Shown here: in pieces, positions 41,888 to 51,049 of the stretch
How the letters are laid out: each line of letters starts with the position of its first letter
Position numbering within the stretch: the stretch's first letter is position 1
Assembly: GCA_002077065.1 (NCBI GenBank)
Contig: NAJO01000003.1
Coordinates: 1,178,001 to 1,242,000 of the forward strand
Direction: 5' to 3'
DNA length: 64,000 nt
From: Cryoendolithus antarcticus
Taxonomy: Eukaryota > Ascomycota > Dothideomycetes > Cladosporiales > Cladosporiaceae
Translations under genes and position numbers: made by a program
Notes under the pieces: generated by a model
Seen by the model: the letters and a program-made list of their open reading frames with translations, nothing else
The model's database searches: none
Told to the model about the DNA's origin: nothing

Positions 41888-43412
41888 ATGAATTACGACT
41901 ATCTGGAGGACAGTGGCAAAGGTGTCGATGTCTACATCATCGATAGTGGCATCGACAAGATTGACACGATCAAGGACTTGGTCGTTGACGAACTAGATGT
42001 GATGAATGTCGGGTTTAGAGACGCCCGAAATCACGGAACGATCGTTGCCAACTTCGTCGCCAGCAGTAGTTACGGCTCCGCCAAGAAGCCAACTCTTAGG
42101 AACTGTCAGGTCATGAAGGATGACGTACCAAAAGAGAAAGCTGTTATCGACACATTGCGAGAAATAATCAAGCGTGACGACGATCGCAAGAAACAGCCAG
42201 GCTACAAGGGAGCGATCATCAATATGTCCATCCAAAGCGAGAAGTCGGATGATCTGGAGCTCCAACTCGATAGGGCCGACGCCAGGGGGAGCACCGTGAT
42301 CGCTGCGGCTGGCAATCGGGGTATCAAGGCAACTGGTGTGTATCCATGCAGTCACGAGAATGTCATTTACGTAGGTGCCATCGACAGTACCTACAGCCTC
42401 GCAAGCTTCCAGACTGGCGGATCAAATTTTGGCCAAGCTTTGACACTCTTTGCTCCAGGCCATGCGCTTAGTGGTCACGACAATACAGGCGTTGTGCGAA
42501 CCGACCTCGAGGGCACCTCATTTGCAACGTAAGTACCTCGTTGACAGATACTGACTGGTTTCGTCTCTCCGGATGTTTGCATCGGTCTTGTGCTTCTACA
42601 GGCATTCTCAATACAGCGAATCTCGCGTTAGATCGTCTGTGAGAGCACGCTACGAGGTCTCTTCTCGTAGCCTCAAGGGAGTCTCTCACAGGTGCGAGCG
42701 CAGAGCTTCATAGCCGTGGCTTACCTGATAGAGCATAAGAAAATTGCAGAGCATTCGGAGATACGCAGATGCATGATCTTGACACGCTTGCTGACACATG
42801 ATTTATTGTAGTCCTTATGTCACTGGAATAGCAGCCATCTTCCTAGGTGTGGAGGGACCTGTAAGTCCGGACCGCATCAAGAATCTACTCACTTGGAATG
42901 CTCAGAACATAACACTAAACGGCATCAAAGAAAATCCCAAGATCCTAGCGAATTCCGGCTACTTGAGAGAATCCGGTAAGCCCTACTGGGGCGCACCTTC
43001 AGCGCTATCACCGGTGGCGCCCCTTGTGTCATTGATCGGCCAGATAGCAAGCCTCACCGCCACGCCGACCACCTTTGCGACATCCGCTTCACCACCAACG
43101 ACGACTACCGCACCGCCGCCCCCGCCCCCGACAGAGTCATGCCATACGCAGTATAAGCTTGTACTGGACACATTCGATATCTGGGGCTCCAACTGGGACG
43201 CCGCTAAGCTAGGGGACGCTGGTAGTGGTCTTCACGATCAAGTTTCAGGGTGTGCGGAAGTCACCAAGTGGAAGTACGAAGCACAACCGAGTGATTCACC
43301 GCTGCAGTTTCACGCTTCAGGCCAGATCACGATATGGCAGCAGACATGCATCGAGCATGCTATGACCTCTGCCGGTGCACCGGAAGGCAGTCAGTGCAGC
43401 GGCACTGGCTAA
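41888..43412 (+). CDS. subtilisin-family (S8) serine protease catalytic ORF
   Basis: From ATG 41888, exons 41888-42528 and 42812-43412 encode 413 residues. The triad is intact: D19 ('VYIIDSGID'), H49 ('RNHGTIVANF') and S211 ('GTSFATPYVTG', completed by splicing); the oxyanion-hole Asn is N143 ('AAAGNRG'). A Thr/Pro linker ('TTTTAPPPPPPTE') leads to a ~90-residue C-terminal domain beginning 'CHTQYKLVLDTFDIWGSNWD', of a type met in secreted fungal enzymes. Starting here, the protein has no signal peptide and no I9 pro-domain; the upstream remnant suggests the true N-terminus was lost by frameshift. It may therefore be a pseudogene or a short intracellular form. The intron is unusually long (283 bp). 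I9-like genes lie 0.8 kb downstream. Confidence 0.6.
42634..42694 (+). other. two-stem hairpin inside the subtilase intron
   Basis: Inside the 283-bp intron, 42637-42645 (CTGTGAGAG) pairs with 42683-42691 (CTCTCACAG), extendable by G·U pairs to 42634/42694. Within it, 42649-42656 (GCTACGAG) pairs perfectly with 42664-42671, leaving a 7-nt loop. It does not fold as a tRNA: no T-loop or acceptor stem is seen. Function unknown. Confidence 0.5.
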
Positions 43413-44179
43413 GTGGCACGAAATGTTCGAAGGGACGACGTTCTCACGGAGTACTAGACTCAAGCGTCAAGTGCTGTGAGGGAAGAATGGTAATTGGCGT
43501 TACTGGTGTCGCTCTGTAGTAATCCGTTCCCAGCATCTGTGTTTGCGGTCTGTCAGCACCGTTCGTAGAGCTGTCTGTTTCACTTCCATTAAATGCACAT
43601 CTGTGGCCGCCACCTGTCGCAGTCGAAGCTCCATTTGGCGGTGAGTGAACTCTTACCTGACAACAATAGCAGTCATCGCCTTCGAATATTCGCTACTCCG
43701 CTTGTTACAGCGATCACTAGAAGCTCTTAAAGTATGTTGGGTCCAAGTGCGGAGCGTAATCCCAAGGATTTGCCTCGGGGAATATGATACGGCTGTTGCC
43801 CATCGGTGCAACCTGGCTTTACTGGCTAGGGTAACATGGCCACGAGACAGACCAGCAGACATGATCGTCAAGGCTATGGAACACAATTGGAATCGAAGAT
43901 CGTGGGACGGATGGGCATGGAGTGAGCCGACACGTTCGAAAGCGTGATGGAACACGAAGACGGAGCAATATTCGTTGAGACATCAGTTGAAGCACTCAGT
44001 GACTGCATAATGTAAGACCGGCGATTTGTCGTACAAAGCAAGGTTGTTAAGTATGATCCAAAAAGCACGCATCATGGTCTCCTTACAAGACCATGAGCGC
44101 TCCAGCGAGCGCGTGCATTGTTTCAGGCTGACTCGCTCGTTCTTCGACTCGTGGCCGTTCCATTTGTGAGGTAGGGTCG
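43413..44179. other. intergenic region between protease and I9-like pair
   Basis: 767 bp with only short ORFs on both strands that lack coding character. Nothing is recognised. Confidence 0.4.
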
Positions 44180-44716
44180 CTAGCAAAACGTCCCACCTGT
44201 TGTCTCTTCAATCATAAGGACTTTGGGGTCAGAGTGAATGATTCGCAATTGCTCCTCGGTGACGAGCTTGCTTGGGTTGTAGTCTCGGGTTCTGGACATC
44301 TTCCATACGCCCTCAAAGGTGAGGCCGATCTTCGCAAGGTGTTCGCCGACAGTATAGTGCTCATCAGCGAAGTAGACAAGATAACCGTGTCCTTTGCCGT
44401 TGTTCTGCTCTGGATGCCATCTGACCTTTCGTTCGCGAAGCCATTCGTCATCACCAAACTGTGTAACTTTCGCAACGCCCGGACAATGTCGGATACTCTC
44501 GAGCTGCTCTGTAGTAAGAACGCAAGGGTATCTGACTTCAGTCTGACCGGTGAGCTCGATCCAAGGGTCGGTGGTATCGAACATGAGCCATCCATCACTG
44601 CAGAGTTGGTAGCCTTCGTCGAAGTCGAGGTAATAGCAGTGTGGCGCCGCGCTGACGCCGGGCCATGCTTCGTACGGAGCGTTGTGGTTGGGATCTGGGC
44701 GGACTGGTTTGTCGGT
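44180..44716 (-). CDS. tandem I9-propeptide-like protein, intact copy (twin A)
   Basis: 178 residues from ATG 44716, chosen because the divergent twin starts at the matching place; upstream ATGs at 44752 and 44743 would add up to 12 residues. Each half has a β-strand start ('CYYLDFDEGYQ'; 'GYLVYFADEHYTVGEHL') and ends in a helix-strand 'LTTEQLESIRHCPGVAKVTQ' or 'VTEEQLRIIHSDPKVLMIEE'. The second closely resembles the peptidase-inhibitor I9 (subtilisin propeptide) ending, EEQLxxIRxDPxVxYIEE. No signal peptide or membrane segment is seen. Freestanding I9 proteins are known in fungi (POIA1 type); two in one chain is unusual. The I9 assignment is by eye and needs a profile search. A subtilase lies 0.8 kb away. 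Confidence 0.65.
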   Translation of the reverse strand, partial: TDKPVRPDPNHNAPYEAWPGVSAAPHCYYLDFDEGYQLCSDGWLMFDTTDPWIELTGQTEVRYPCVLTTEQLESIRHCPGVAKVTQFGDDEWLRERKVRWHPEQNNGKGHGYLVYFADEHYTVGEHLAKIGLTFEGVWKMSRTRDYNPSKLVTEEQLRIIHSDPKVLMIEETTGGTFC

Positions 44717-44972
44717 CATCTTGCTAGCCTTTGGATCGAGCATAGACTTCATGGTAGTCACGAGGTCGGTGATGTGTGTTCGTGGACGGGGGTTTTCATG
44801 TTTGAAGATTGCTCGTAGGCGCCAGGCAGCCGACCTGTGCCACCCGATGTCCTCGTTTACATTACTTAGCTTCGTGACATATCTAGGCGTGCCGTACAGC
44901 CCTCCTGAACTGGTACCAATGAACTTGGAGCGCTTCCGCTTCGACTGGAGCAAGTGACAACAAGAAAGCGAG
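44717..44972. promoter_or_regulatory. bidirectional promoter of the I9-like twins
   Basis: 256 bp between the two matched start codons of the inverted paralogues. It presumably holds both promoters; no known element was identified. Confidence 0.45.
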
Positions 44973-45515
44973 ATGTCAGACCAATCAATTGACGCCCAAC
45001 AATACACGGCCCCATATGAAGCTTGGCCAGGAGTTAGTGCCGCACCAGACTGCTATTACCTCACATTACATCAAGGCTATCAAGTCTCATTATCCGGCTG
45101 GCTAGATAACGACGGTGGACTTGACGAGCCACGTATCAAGTTTATGGGCAAATCTGGCCCACGATATGCTACTGCGATCACACCAGAGCAACGAGAGCAC
45201 ATGCGGCATTTTGTTGGCGTGGCAAAGGTGACCCAATTCGGCGACGAGCAGTGGCTGCGTGGAAGGGAGGTGCAATAGTTCCCAGAGAGGAAATATGGTG
45301 GTCGTGCTTACATGGTGCTATTCACGGACAATACCTACACGGTCGGGGAGCACCTGGCAAGAATCGGGCACACGTTTCCTGGCGTTGATAAGGACTCGAG
45401 AACTCGCCTTTACATACCTGGCAGGGTCGATGAGCTTAGTGAAGGTGTGGTGCGTGACATCTTCTCCGATCCAAATGTGATGGAGATCTGGGAGACTGGC
45501 AGCAGATGGCTTTGA
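44973..45515 (+). pseudogene. tandem I9-propeptide-like protein with in-frame TAG (twin B)
   Basis: One frame runs from ATG 44973 to the stop at 45515 and aligns end to end with twin A: 'APYEAWPGVSAAPDCYYL', 'VGVAKVTQFGDEQWLRGRE', 'YTVGEHLARIGHTF' and 'DIFSDPNVMEIWE' all have counterparts. The only break is TAG at 45276-45278 (codon 102), at the place where twin A has the Trp of 'KVRWHPE'. A single TGG to TAG change explains it. Frame and similarity continue unharmed after it, so inactivation looks recent, or the stop is bypassed. The part before the stop is one complete I9-like half (101 residues) and could still be made. Confidence 0.7.
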
Positions 45516-45793
45516 GTGTTCTTTGCCGCAAGAGCTTTTGAGATTGTGTAGGCAATGTCTTCGTACTCTAGTCTTCCTCAGCTTGCCCAAGCAAGGCAGT
45601 GGATATTCGCCACCATATTTCCCCCAGGTCCAGCGAGCAGCCGATGGTCGGTCTCCCAGTATCATACTCGTTCGATCTCTATCCCACACTTTTACTGAAT
45701 CCAATATGGACTCGCAGTCTATGCATCAGGACATTGCCGCATCAGACACATCGGGTTTACTCGTCAACTCAACCACGCCGATTGAAGGACAGC

Positions 45794-47449
45794 TTAAGCA
45801 GCTGTGCCCTCCTCCACCTCACTCTCCTGCACCACGACATCTGTCTTCTTCTCCACGAACTGCCCAACCCGCCTTCTGCAGGTCGGACAAGTGTCCCACT
45901 GCTTCAGCCACTGCTCCACACAGCCGCCCTCGCAGAAGCAGTGTCCGCAAGGAAGCTGCACGACAACTGTGTCGTCCATGAAAGCGTCTCTGCACACCAA
46001 ACAGTCTGTACCAGTCTGTCCTCCCTTGAGCTTCCCGAACGGCAGCCTCGGCAACGCCGCGATTGTGACCTTTGACGCCGGTCTCGTGACTACACCAACG
46101 TTCGGGTCCATGGCCTCATCCCATTCCTGGTACTGACCGGTGTCGCCACCATCGCCCTCGCCGTCATCGGAGGCCATGTCATCGAACATGTAGCCCCACT
46201 CACGCTCGTCGAATTGGACGAAGCCGTAGCCCAGCAGTCTGCGCTGAGCGTTTAGGCGACCAAGCCATTCCACAACCAGACCAAGATCGACAGTAAGGAA
46301 TTGCTCGAGTGTCGCGTGCAGGCCCTGTTGCTCCTGGCAGATGGTGACACCCATGCAAGACGGGCAGACGGGAGGACGCTCAGTGGTAGCCGCCGAGGTG
46401 TAGCCTGGGATCTTGCCTACGAGATCTTCGACGGTCGGCAGATAGCCGTCATTGCAATCGAAAGGGCACTCGCCGGAGAACATGTATTCGCGGGCAACAG
46501 CAGCCGTGGGCTTGGGGAGAAGACTGAAGTGCTTGGTGGGGAGGAGAGTCGTGATTGGGACCATTGTGACGTTACTTTGGCTCGGCAGACCGGAGGTGCT
46601 CATACCAGTTAGCACCCATGCTGGGACATTGTGGGTGACTTGTTCGCCGAAGACGTCGTACGTAAAGGATGGAGAAGACGCGGCTCCTTCAGCGATCCGG
46701 TGCAGTAGTTTCACGAACTTGGCATCGTTGACGGTGCCATTCGCGTCCTTGGTGACGTTCGTGAGGACATATACTTGCGGCTGGACCAGATCAGCGTTTG
46801 GGTCGATATCGTCTGCAGTGCTGTTACCGTCGGCCATGAGGTAGACGCTGGCAGGCAGTGCTCCAACGACCAAGGTCGGCGCTGGCGCGGTGCCATTCGG
46901 CCCGGGTCCCTCACTGACACCGCTGTTTATGGCGACCCGAACAGCTCTCGGAGGTATCGGAAGCGGTGCAGATACACGACGAGGGCGGCTTGCAGGAGCA
47001 TTGGTTGTATGTGCCACGGTAGGAGTGGCGACAATCGGAGCTGCAACACCGATCACGCCCTGCAGGACAGGGAACGCTCCAGGCATGCCCTGATCCGTCT
47101 GAGTCGATGCGTCCAGACCTATAGTCACAAGCGCCTCAGGCGTTCCATCTGCTCCTTCCTCAGATCCACTGACCTCCCCAGCATCTGACTCCTCACTTCC
47201 AGCGACGCTTTGAGCGTCACTGTTGTCGTCCTCGCCACCCTCGCTGCCGTTCTCTTCATCACGGTCGTGGTCGCTGCTCTCGCCTTCATCGTCGGTCATG
47301 TTGACGGGTTCGCCATTGGAGTCATACTCGGTCATGTTTCCATGACTATTGTAGAGAACCTCATCTTGATAGATTATGACAAGATCGCCAACCTCCAGTC
47401 CGGCCAGTGCGCCATTCTGCTTCTTCGTCAGGCCAGTCACAGCAGCCAT
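45794..47449 (-). CDS. RING-finger E3 ligase-like protein
   Basis: 551 residues, single exon, start 'MAAVTGLTKKQNGALAGLEV'. A long acidic, Ser/Glu-rich segment (about 50-100) and a low-complexity middle are followed by a C-terminal RING at about 490-535: 'CLVCRDAF', 'LPCGHCFCEGGCVEQWLKQW' and 'CPTCRRRVG'. The Cys/His order fits a RING-type E2-binding domain, with three instead of two residues between the central cysteines. A second CxxC pair ('PPVCPSCMGVTICQEQQG', about residue 360) may hold a structural metal. Substrate and pathway are unknown. Convergent with the end of the I9 twin B locus. Confidence 0.75.
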   Translation of the reverse strand: MAAVTGLTKKQNGALAGLEVGDLVIIYQDEVLYNSHGNMTEYDSNGEPVNMTDDEGESSDHDRDEENGSEGGEDDNSDAQSVAGSEESDAGEVSGSEEGADGTPEALVTIGLDASTQTDQGMPGAFPVLQGVIGVAAPIVATPTVAHTTNAPASRPRRVSAPLPIPPRAVRVAINSGVSEGPGPNGTAPAPTLVVGALPASVYLMADGNSTADDIDPNADLVQPQVYVLTNVTKDANGTVNDAKFVKLLHRIAEGAASSPSFTYDVFGEQVTHNVPAWVLTGMSTSGLPSQSNVTMVPITTLLPTKHFSLLPKPTAAVAREYMFSGECPFDCNDGYLPTVEDLVGKIPGYTSAATTERPPVCPSCMGVTICQEQQGLHATLEQFLTVDLGLVVEWLGRLNAQRRLLGYGFVQFDEREWGYMFDDMASDDGEGDGGDTGQYQEWDEAMDPNVGVVTRPASKVTIAALPRLPFGKLKGGQTGTDCLVCRDAFMDDTVVVQLPCGHCFCEGGCVEQWLKQWDTCPTCRRRVGQFVEKKTDVVVQESEVEEGTAA

Positions 47450-47941
47450 GATCGAAGTTCGATATTGAGTGTCTGTTTACAGAGGCTGATATCGAAGTAT
47501 CTCGGGAAGTCTAATTTCGAGGCTGTGCTCTCATGGAGCCGGTGGTGGATGATTTCTTCTGGCAGATGACACCTCGGAGAGTTGCGAACTGGAGTTGATG
47601 GCTTGCCACGTGCTTGTGCATCATACCCTGGGCACCGGAGGCACAGATCTGGGTTCACTGTATATGCTGATGCAAAGGTCAGCAGGTGTTGCTAATGAGC
47701 CGTGTTATGGTCAGCGTGTGAAGAGAAGGGATGGCATATTGGCAGTAAGTGCCTGTAAAGGTGGAGTGTCACAAAAGAATAGTGAAGGTGAGGTCCCAAA
47801 CCTCGAACCTCGATGCCAAGACTCACGTTCCCGCCACCAGGCACCAATCAGGCACTACTCCACCCCTAAGGCCACCACCGCTCAACGCCACCAAACAGAC
47901 GGTCAGTGAATATATACAATTTCATTGCTGCGAACAGCATA
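47450..47941. other. intergenic region
   Basis: 492 bp between the RING gene start and the ETF-beta stop. One CACGTG core lies near 47608. No ORF is convincing. Confidence 0.4.
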
Positions 47942-48768
47942 CTATATCGCCCCCAACTCCTTCAATTTCTTGATCATCCCATCAACATCCTCCACCTTGT
48001 CTCCTCCCTTCCTCGCAGGCGGCTCAATAACCTTCACAGTCTTCAACCGCTTCGCGCCATCAATCCCATAATCCGCCAGCGTCTTCTTCACAAGTGGCTT
48101 CTTCTTAGCTTTCATAATATTCGGCAGACTCGCGTATCGTGGCTCATTTAGCCTCAAATCCGTCGTGATGATCATGGGTAGCTTCGCTCGCAGCGTCTCC
48201 ACACCCCCGTCAACCTCTCGCGTGACTGTGCAGTTGTCGCCGTCGATCTCGACTTTGCTTGCGCTTGTCGCTTGTGGCCAGTTCAGCAACCCGGCGAGCA
48301 TTTGGCCGGTTTGGTTAGCATCATCGTCTATACTCTGCTTCCCCAGGATAACAAGATTCCGCTTTTCCTCCTCCACGACTTTTGCCAGGACCTTCGCAAC
48401 GCCCAATGGCTCCAGCTCGGCCTTCTCCTCTACCACATGGATCGCGCGATCTGCGCCCATAGCCATTGCCGTTCGCAAGATGTCCTGGCTCTTCGCTGGC
48501 CCGGCGGAGAAAGCGAGGATGTCTTCGACCGGAAGCTTTCGCTCTCGTAATCGCACTGCCTCTTCGATCGAGAGCTCATCGAAAGGATTCATACTGTGCT
48601 TTACGCCGGTTGTCTCGACTGCCGTTTGCGCCTTGTTGACGCGGGGCTTGACCTGGAAGGCGAGGAATGGTTAGAAAGCTGTGGTGGCGGGGCGGAAGTA
48701 GGGGAAGGGAGAAGTACGGCATAGTCTATGACCCGTTTGACGGGTACCAGTATTCGTAAACCCGTCAT
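47942..48768 (-). CDS. electron transfer flavoprotein beta subunit
   Basis: Exons 48768-48718 (17 codons) and 48652-47942 encode 253 residues. Exon 1 reads 'MTGLRILVPVKRVIDYA' and joins 'VKPRVNKAQTAVETTGVKHS', then 'MNPFDELSIEEAVRLRE', the classical ETF-beta N-terminus. Later marks are 'GADRAIHVVEE', 'LVILGKQSIDDDANQTGQML', the recognition region 'DLRLNEPRYASLPNIMKAKK' and an AMP-site fold. ETF collects electrons from acyl-CoA dehydrogenases in the mitochondrial matrix. The first intron (65 bp) sits very early; gene finders starting at the internal Met would lose 37 residues. Confidence 0.93.
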
Positions 48769-49293
48769 TTTGGTGGTGTATGGCGAGAAGTGCTACGGAA
48801 GGTGCGACGTGAAGTGTGCATGAGCATTGGTGATGTCTGCGAAGTCGGCGTCTTGCGGCTCAATGAAGTGCACCTCGGCTGAACATTCAAAGAGCAGCAT
48901 TGTATACACGGCCTGCCCGACGAGATCAACCGCTATGAAAGCATTGAGAAAGGCAGATTACCGTAAGAGCAAATTGCAAAGTCACGGAAGGGAGGACCAG
49001 GCAAAGAAGGCAGGCAAGATTGTCATTCTGCCAGAGAAGATCTATAGAAGTACACTCTCAAATACACATCCCCAGAATGGTAAACTTTCCACTGACATGC
49101 AGGGCTAAGTGCATGTCTCCCCAGTATTCTCCTTCCCCGTTGTCGTGCTCCGCCCGGGCGCCATCATTACCGGGTTTCAGCCCGTCTCGCATGGTCATGT
49201 TGACTGAAAGCTGCCATCGATGTGAAATGAATGTCGTATGATGGTCGCTCCGATGGCGTTGCCGACTATTGTGTGTGCAGGGGTATTTTGCGT
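48769..49293. other. intergenic region
   Basis: 525 bp between the ETF-beta start and the RRM gene stop. Short ORFs only; nothing recognised. Confidence 0.4.
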
Positions 49294-50527
49294 TTAAGCA
49301 GCGGTGGTAGCCTCGACACCCTCAGCCTTGGCCTCGGCGGTGCCGCCGGCGGTCTGGTCCTCTAGCGCCTCGTCCTCCTTGCCCGGGCTGTCGATAGCAA
49401 CCTTGACGGCGATCTCGCGGCCTTCGATCTCCTTGCCGTTCATATCGGCACAGGCCTTCTGCTGCGCATCCTCGGAGGGTAGGGTGACGAATCCGAAGCC
49501 ACGGCCCTTGCGAGGCTCGTTGCGGGCCTGAAGCTTGCGGACCATGAACTTGGGAATTGGGCGGAGGGCGATCTTGGCGGAGATGGGCTGGTACTCAGCG
49601 AAGATCTCGAGGAGCTGTGAAGATGTGTCAGTGTATGATCGTACATCGTCAGGGACGAGGAGGTGATACCTTCTCCTCATGCAGATCGTAAGGCAAGTTG
49701 GCGACCATGATCTTCGTCTTGCTTGGCACACCGTCCTCAGGCGGGCCACGCTGCTTGCGCTCGCGTGGCTCGGATACGCGAGGACCGTCAGTCTTGGCAC
49801 CACGGGTCCTGCCACTCTTCTTTGGGGCATCGGTGGTTGCAGCCTCCTCGCCAGCAGCAGGAGCAGCGGTCTCGTTCGTGGTGTCAGTCAGAGGAAGCGG
49901 GGTGGTGCCGTTGGCGGTGCCTTCGGTCTCGCCGTTTGTACCTTCCTCGCCTTCGCGGGCACGGCCTCCACGTCCAGAGCGACCGTTGCGACCGCCACGG
50001 CGGCTACCACGACCACGAGTGGATTGGCGACGACGTGCCTGGCCCTCGCCACCTTCACCAGCCTCTCCAGACTCTCCGGCTTGTTCGGGCTTACGGGCGA
50101 GCTGGACGGAGACCTTGCGGTCGAGGATGGTCTGGCCGTTGAGAGCCTCGATGGCACGGTCAGCCTCGGAGGAAGTCGACACATCGACGAAGGCGTAGCC
50201 GACTGGGCGGGTGGTACGTGGGTTTGTGGGGATGGAAGTGGTCTCGCTGTGTGGCACAAGGTCAGCAAGGCTTCTTCGAAGATGTACATCATGAAAGGGA
50301 ACGTACACAAGGTAGTCCTTGAAGAAATCCTTCAACTCCCCCTCGGTGGTCGCATAAGCGAGGTTTCCAATATAGAGTCTTCTTCCCTCAGCGGCGCTGG
50401 CAATGACAGCCTCATTCTGAGATGCATTGATGGGCTTGTCACCACCGGTGCCGACGGAGGCACCCTCGGCGTGGGGCTGGTTGAGAGAAGTGTTGGCCAT
50501 TTGGGCGGTGGCAGCTTCGACGGACAT
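49294..50527 (-). CDS. two-RRM RNA-binding protein with RGG linker
   Basis: Exons 50527-50307, 50246-49670 and 49614-49294 give 372 residues; the start is the first true ATG ('MSVEAATAQMANTS'). RRM1 (about 48-125) has RNP2 'RLYIGNLAY' and RNP1 'RPVGYAFVDV', the latter joined to the former across intron 1 (60 bp). An Arg/Gly-rich linker (about 135-170, 'RGRGSRRGGRNGRSGRGGR') is followed by an acidic/Thr stretch. RRM2 (about 245-340) has 'KIMVANLPYD' and 'GRGFGFVTLP'; intron 2 (55 bp) lies after 'DLHEEK'. The layout resembles the fission yeast Rnp24-like group. RNA target unknown. Divergent from TAH18. Confidence 0.85.
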
Positions 50528-51049
50528 GTTGAAGATAAGTGCTGTTGATGACACGAGGATTGAATTCGGGTCGTGTGTTGATTGAGGATGTCCTTTGGAG
50601 GCCTGTGGTCTACCTTTGTGAACGGAGGTGGTGGTTGTCGAGGCCGCCCGGGTTGGTTGGAAACGAAATTGACGAGGTGGTTGGTTTGGGTAGCTACGTG
50701 CCCAAGATACCTGGAGATGTGGATTGGTGTGGGAGGTGTGTTGATTGATCAGTTGTTGGTGTCGAGGGAAAGGAGTCGATGTCCCATAAATTCTGACTAT
50801 TGTTTGGCCTCGCAGGCTTGGCAGTCACGGATCTGCCAAACGAGCCTCCCGTGCATACACGCTAATGAAGCAACTGCCATGCGCTCCAATCATAATGTGC
50901 TCACGCGATCGGAATGTTACTCCCTGTGAGGACATCATCGTCTGCCTATCGTCACTCACGCCTTGTATCCTATATCTCGAAGGCGCACAGTGAATGAGGA
51001 AGTCAGAATACAGTGAAGCCCTCCGCCAGCAAGCTCGTGCTTGCCGGTG
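50528..51049. promoter_or_regulatory. shared divergent promoter RRM gene/TAH18
   Basis: 522 bp between divergent starts. No recognised motif. Promoter role inferred from position. Confidence 0.4.

Noticed and set aside
41863..41918. An intron (GTAAAC ... GAG or GACAG) to repair the subtilase frame
   Set aside because: It would delete the conserved NYDYLEDS segment, and the only acceptors fail in frame or lack YAG.
42634..42694. tRNA gene in the subtilase intron
   Set aside because: No T-loop consensus, no acceptor stem and wrong arm spacing.
49679..50548. 289-codon frame antisense to the RRM gene
   Set aside because: Opposite strand of the RGG/RRM coding sequence and spanning its intron; no independent signal.
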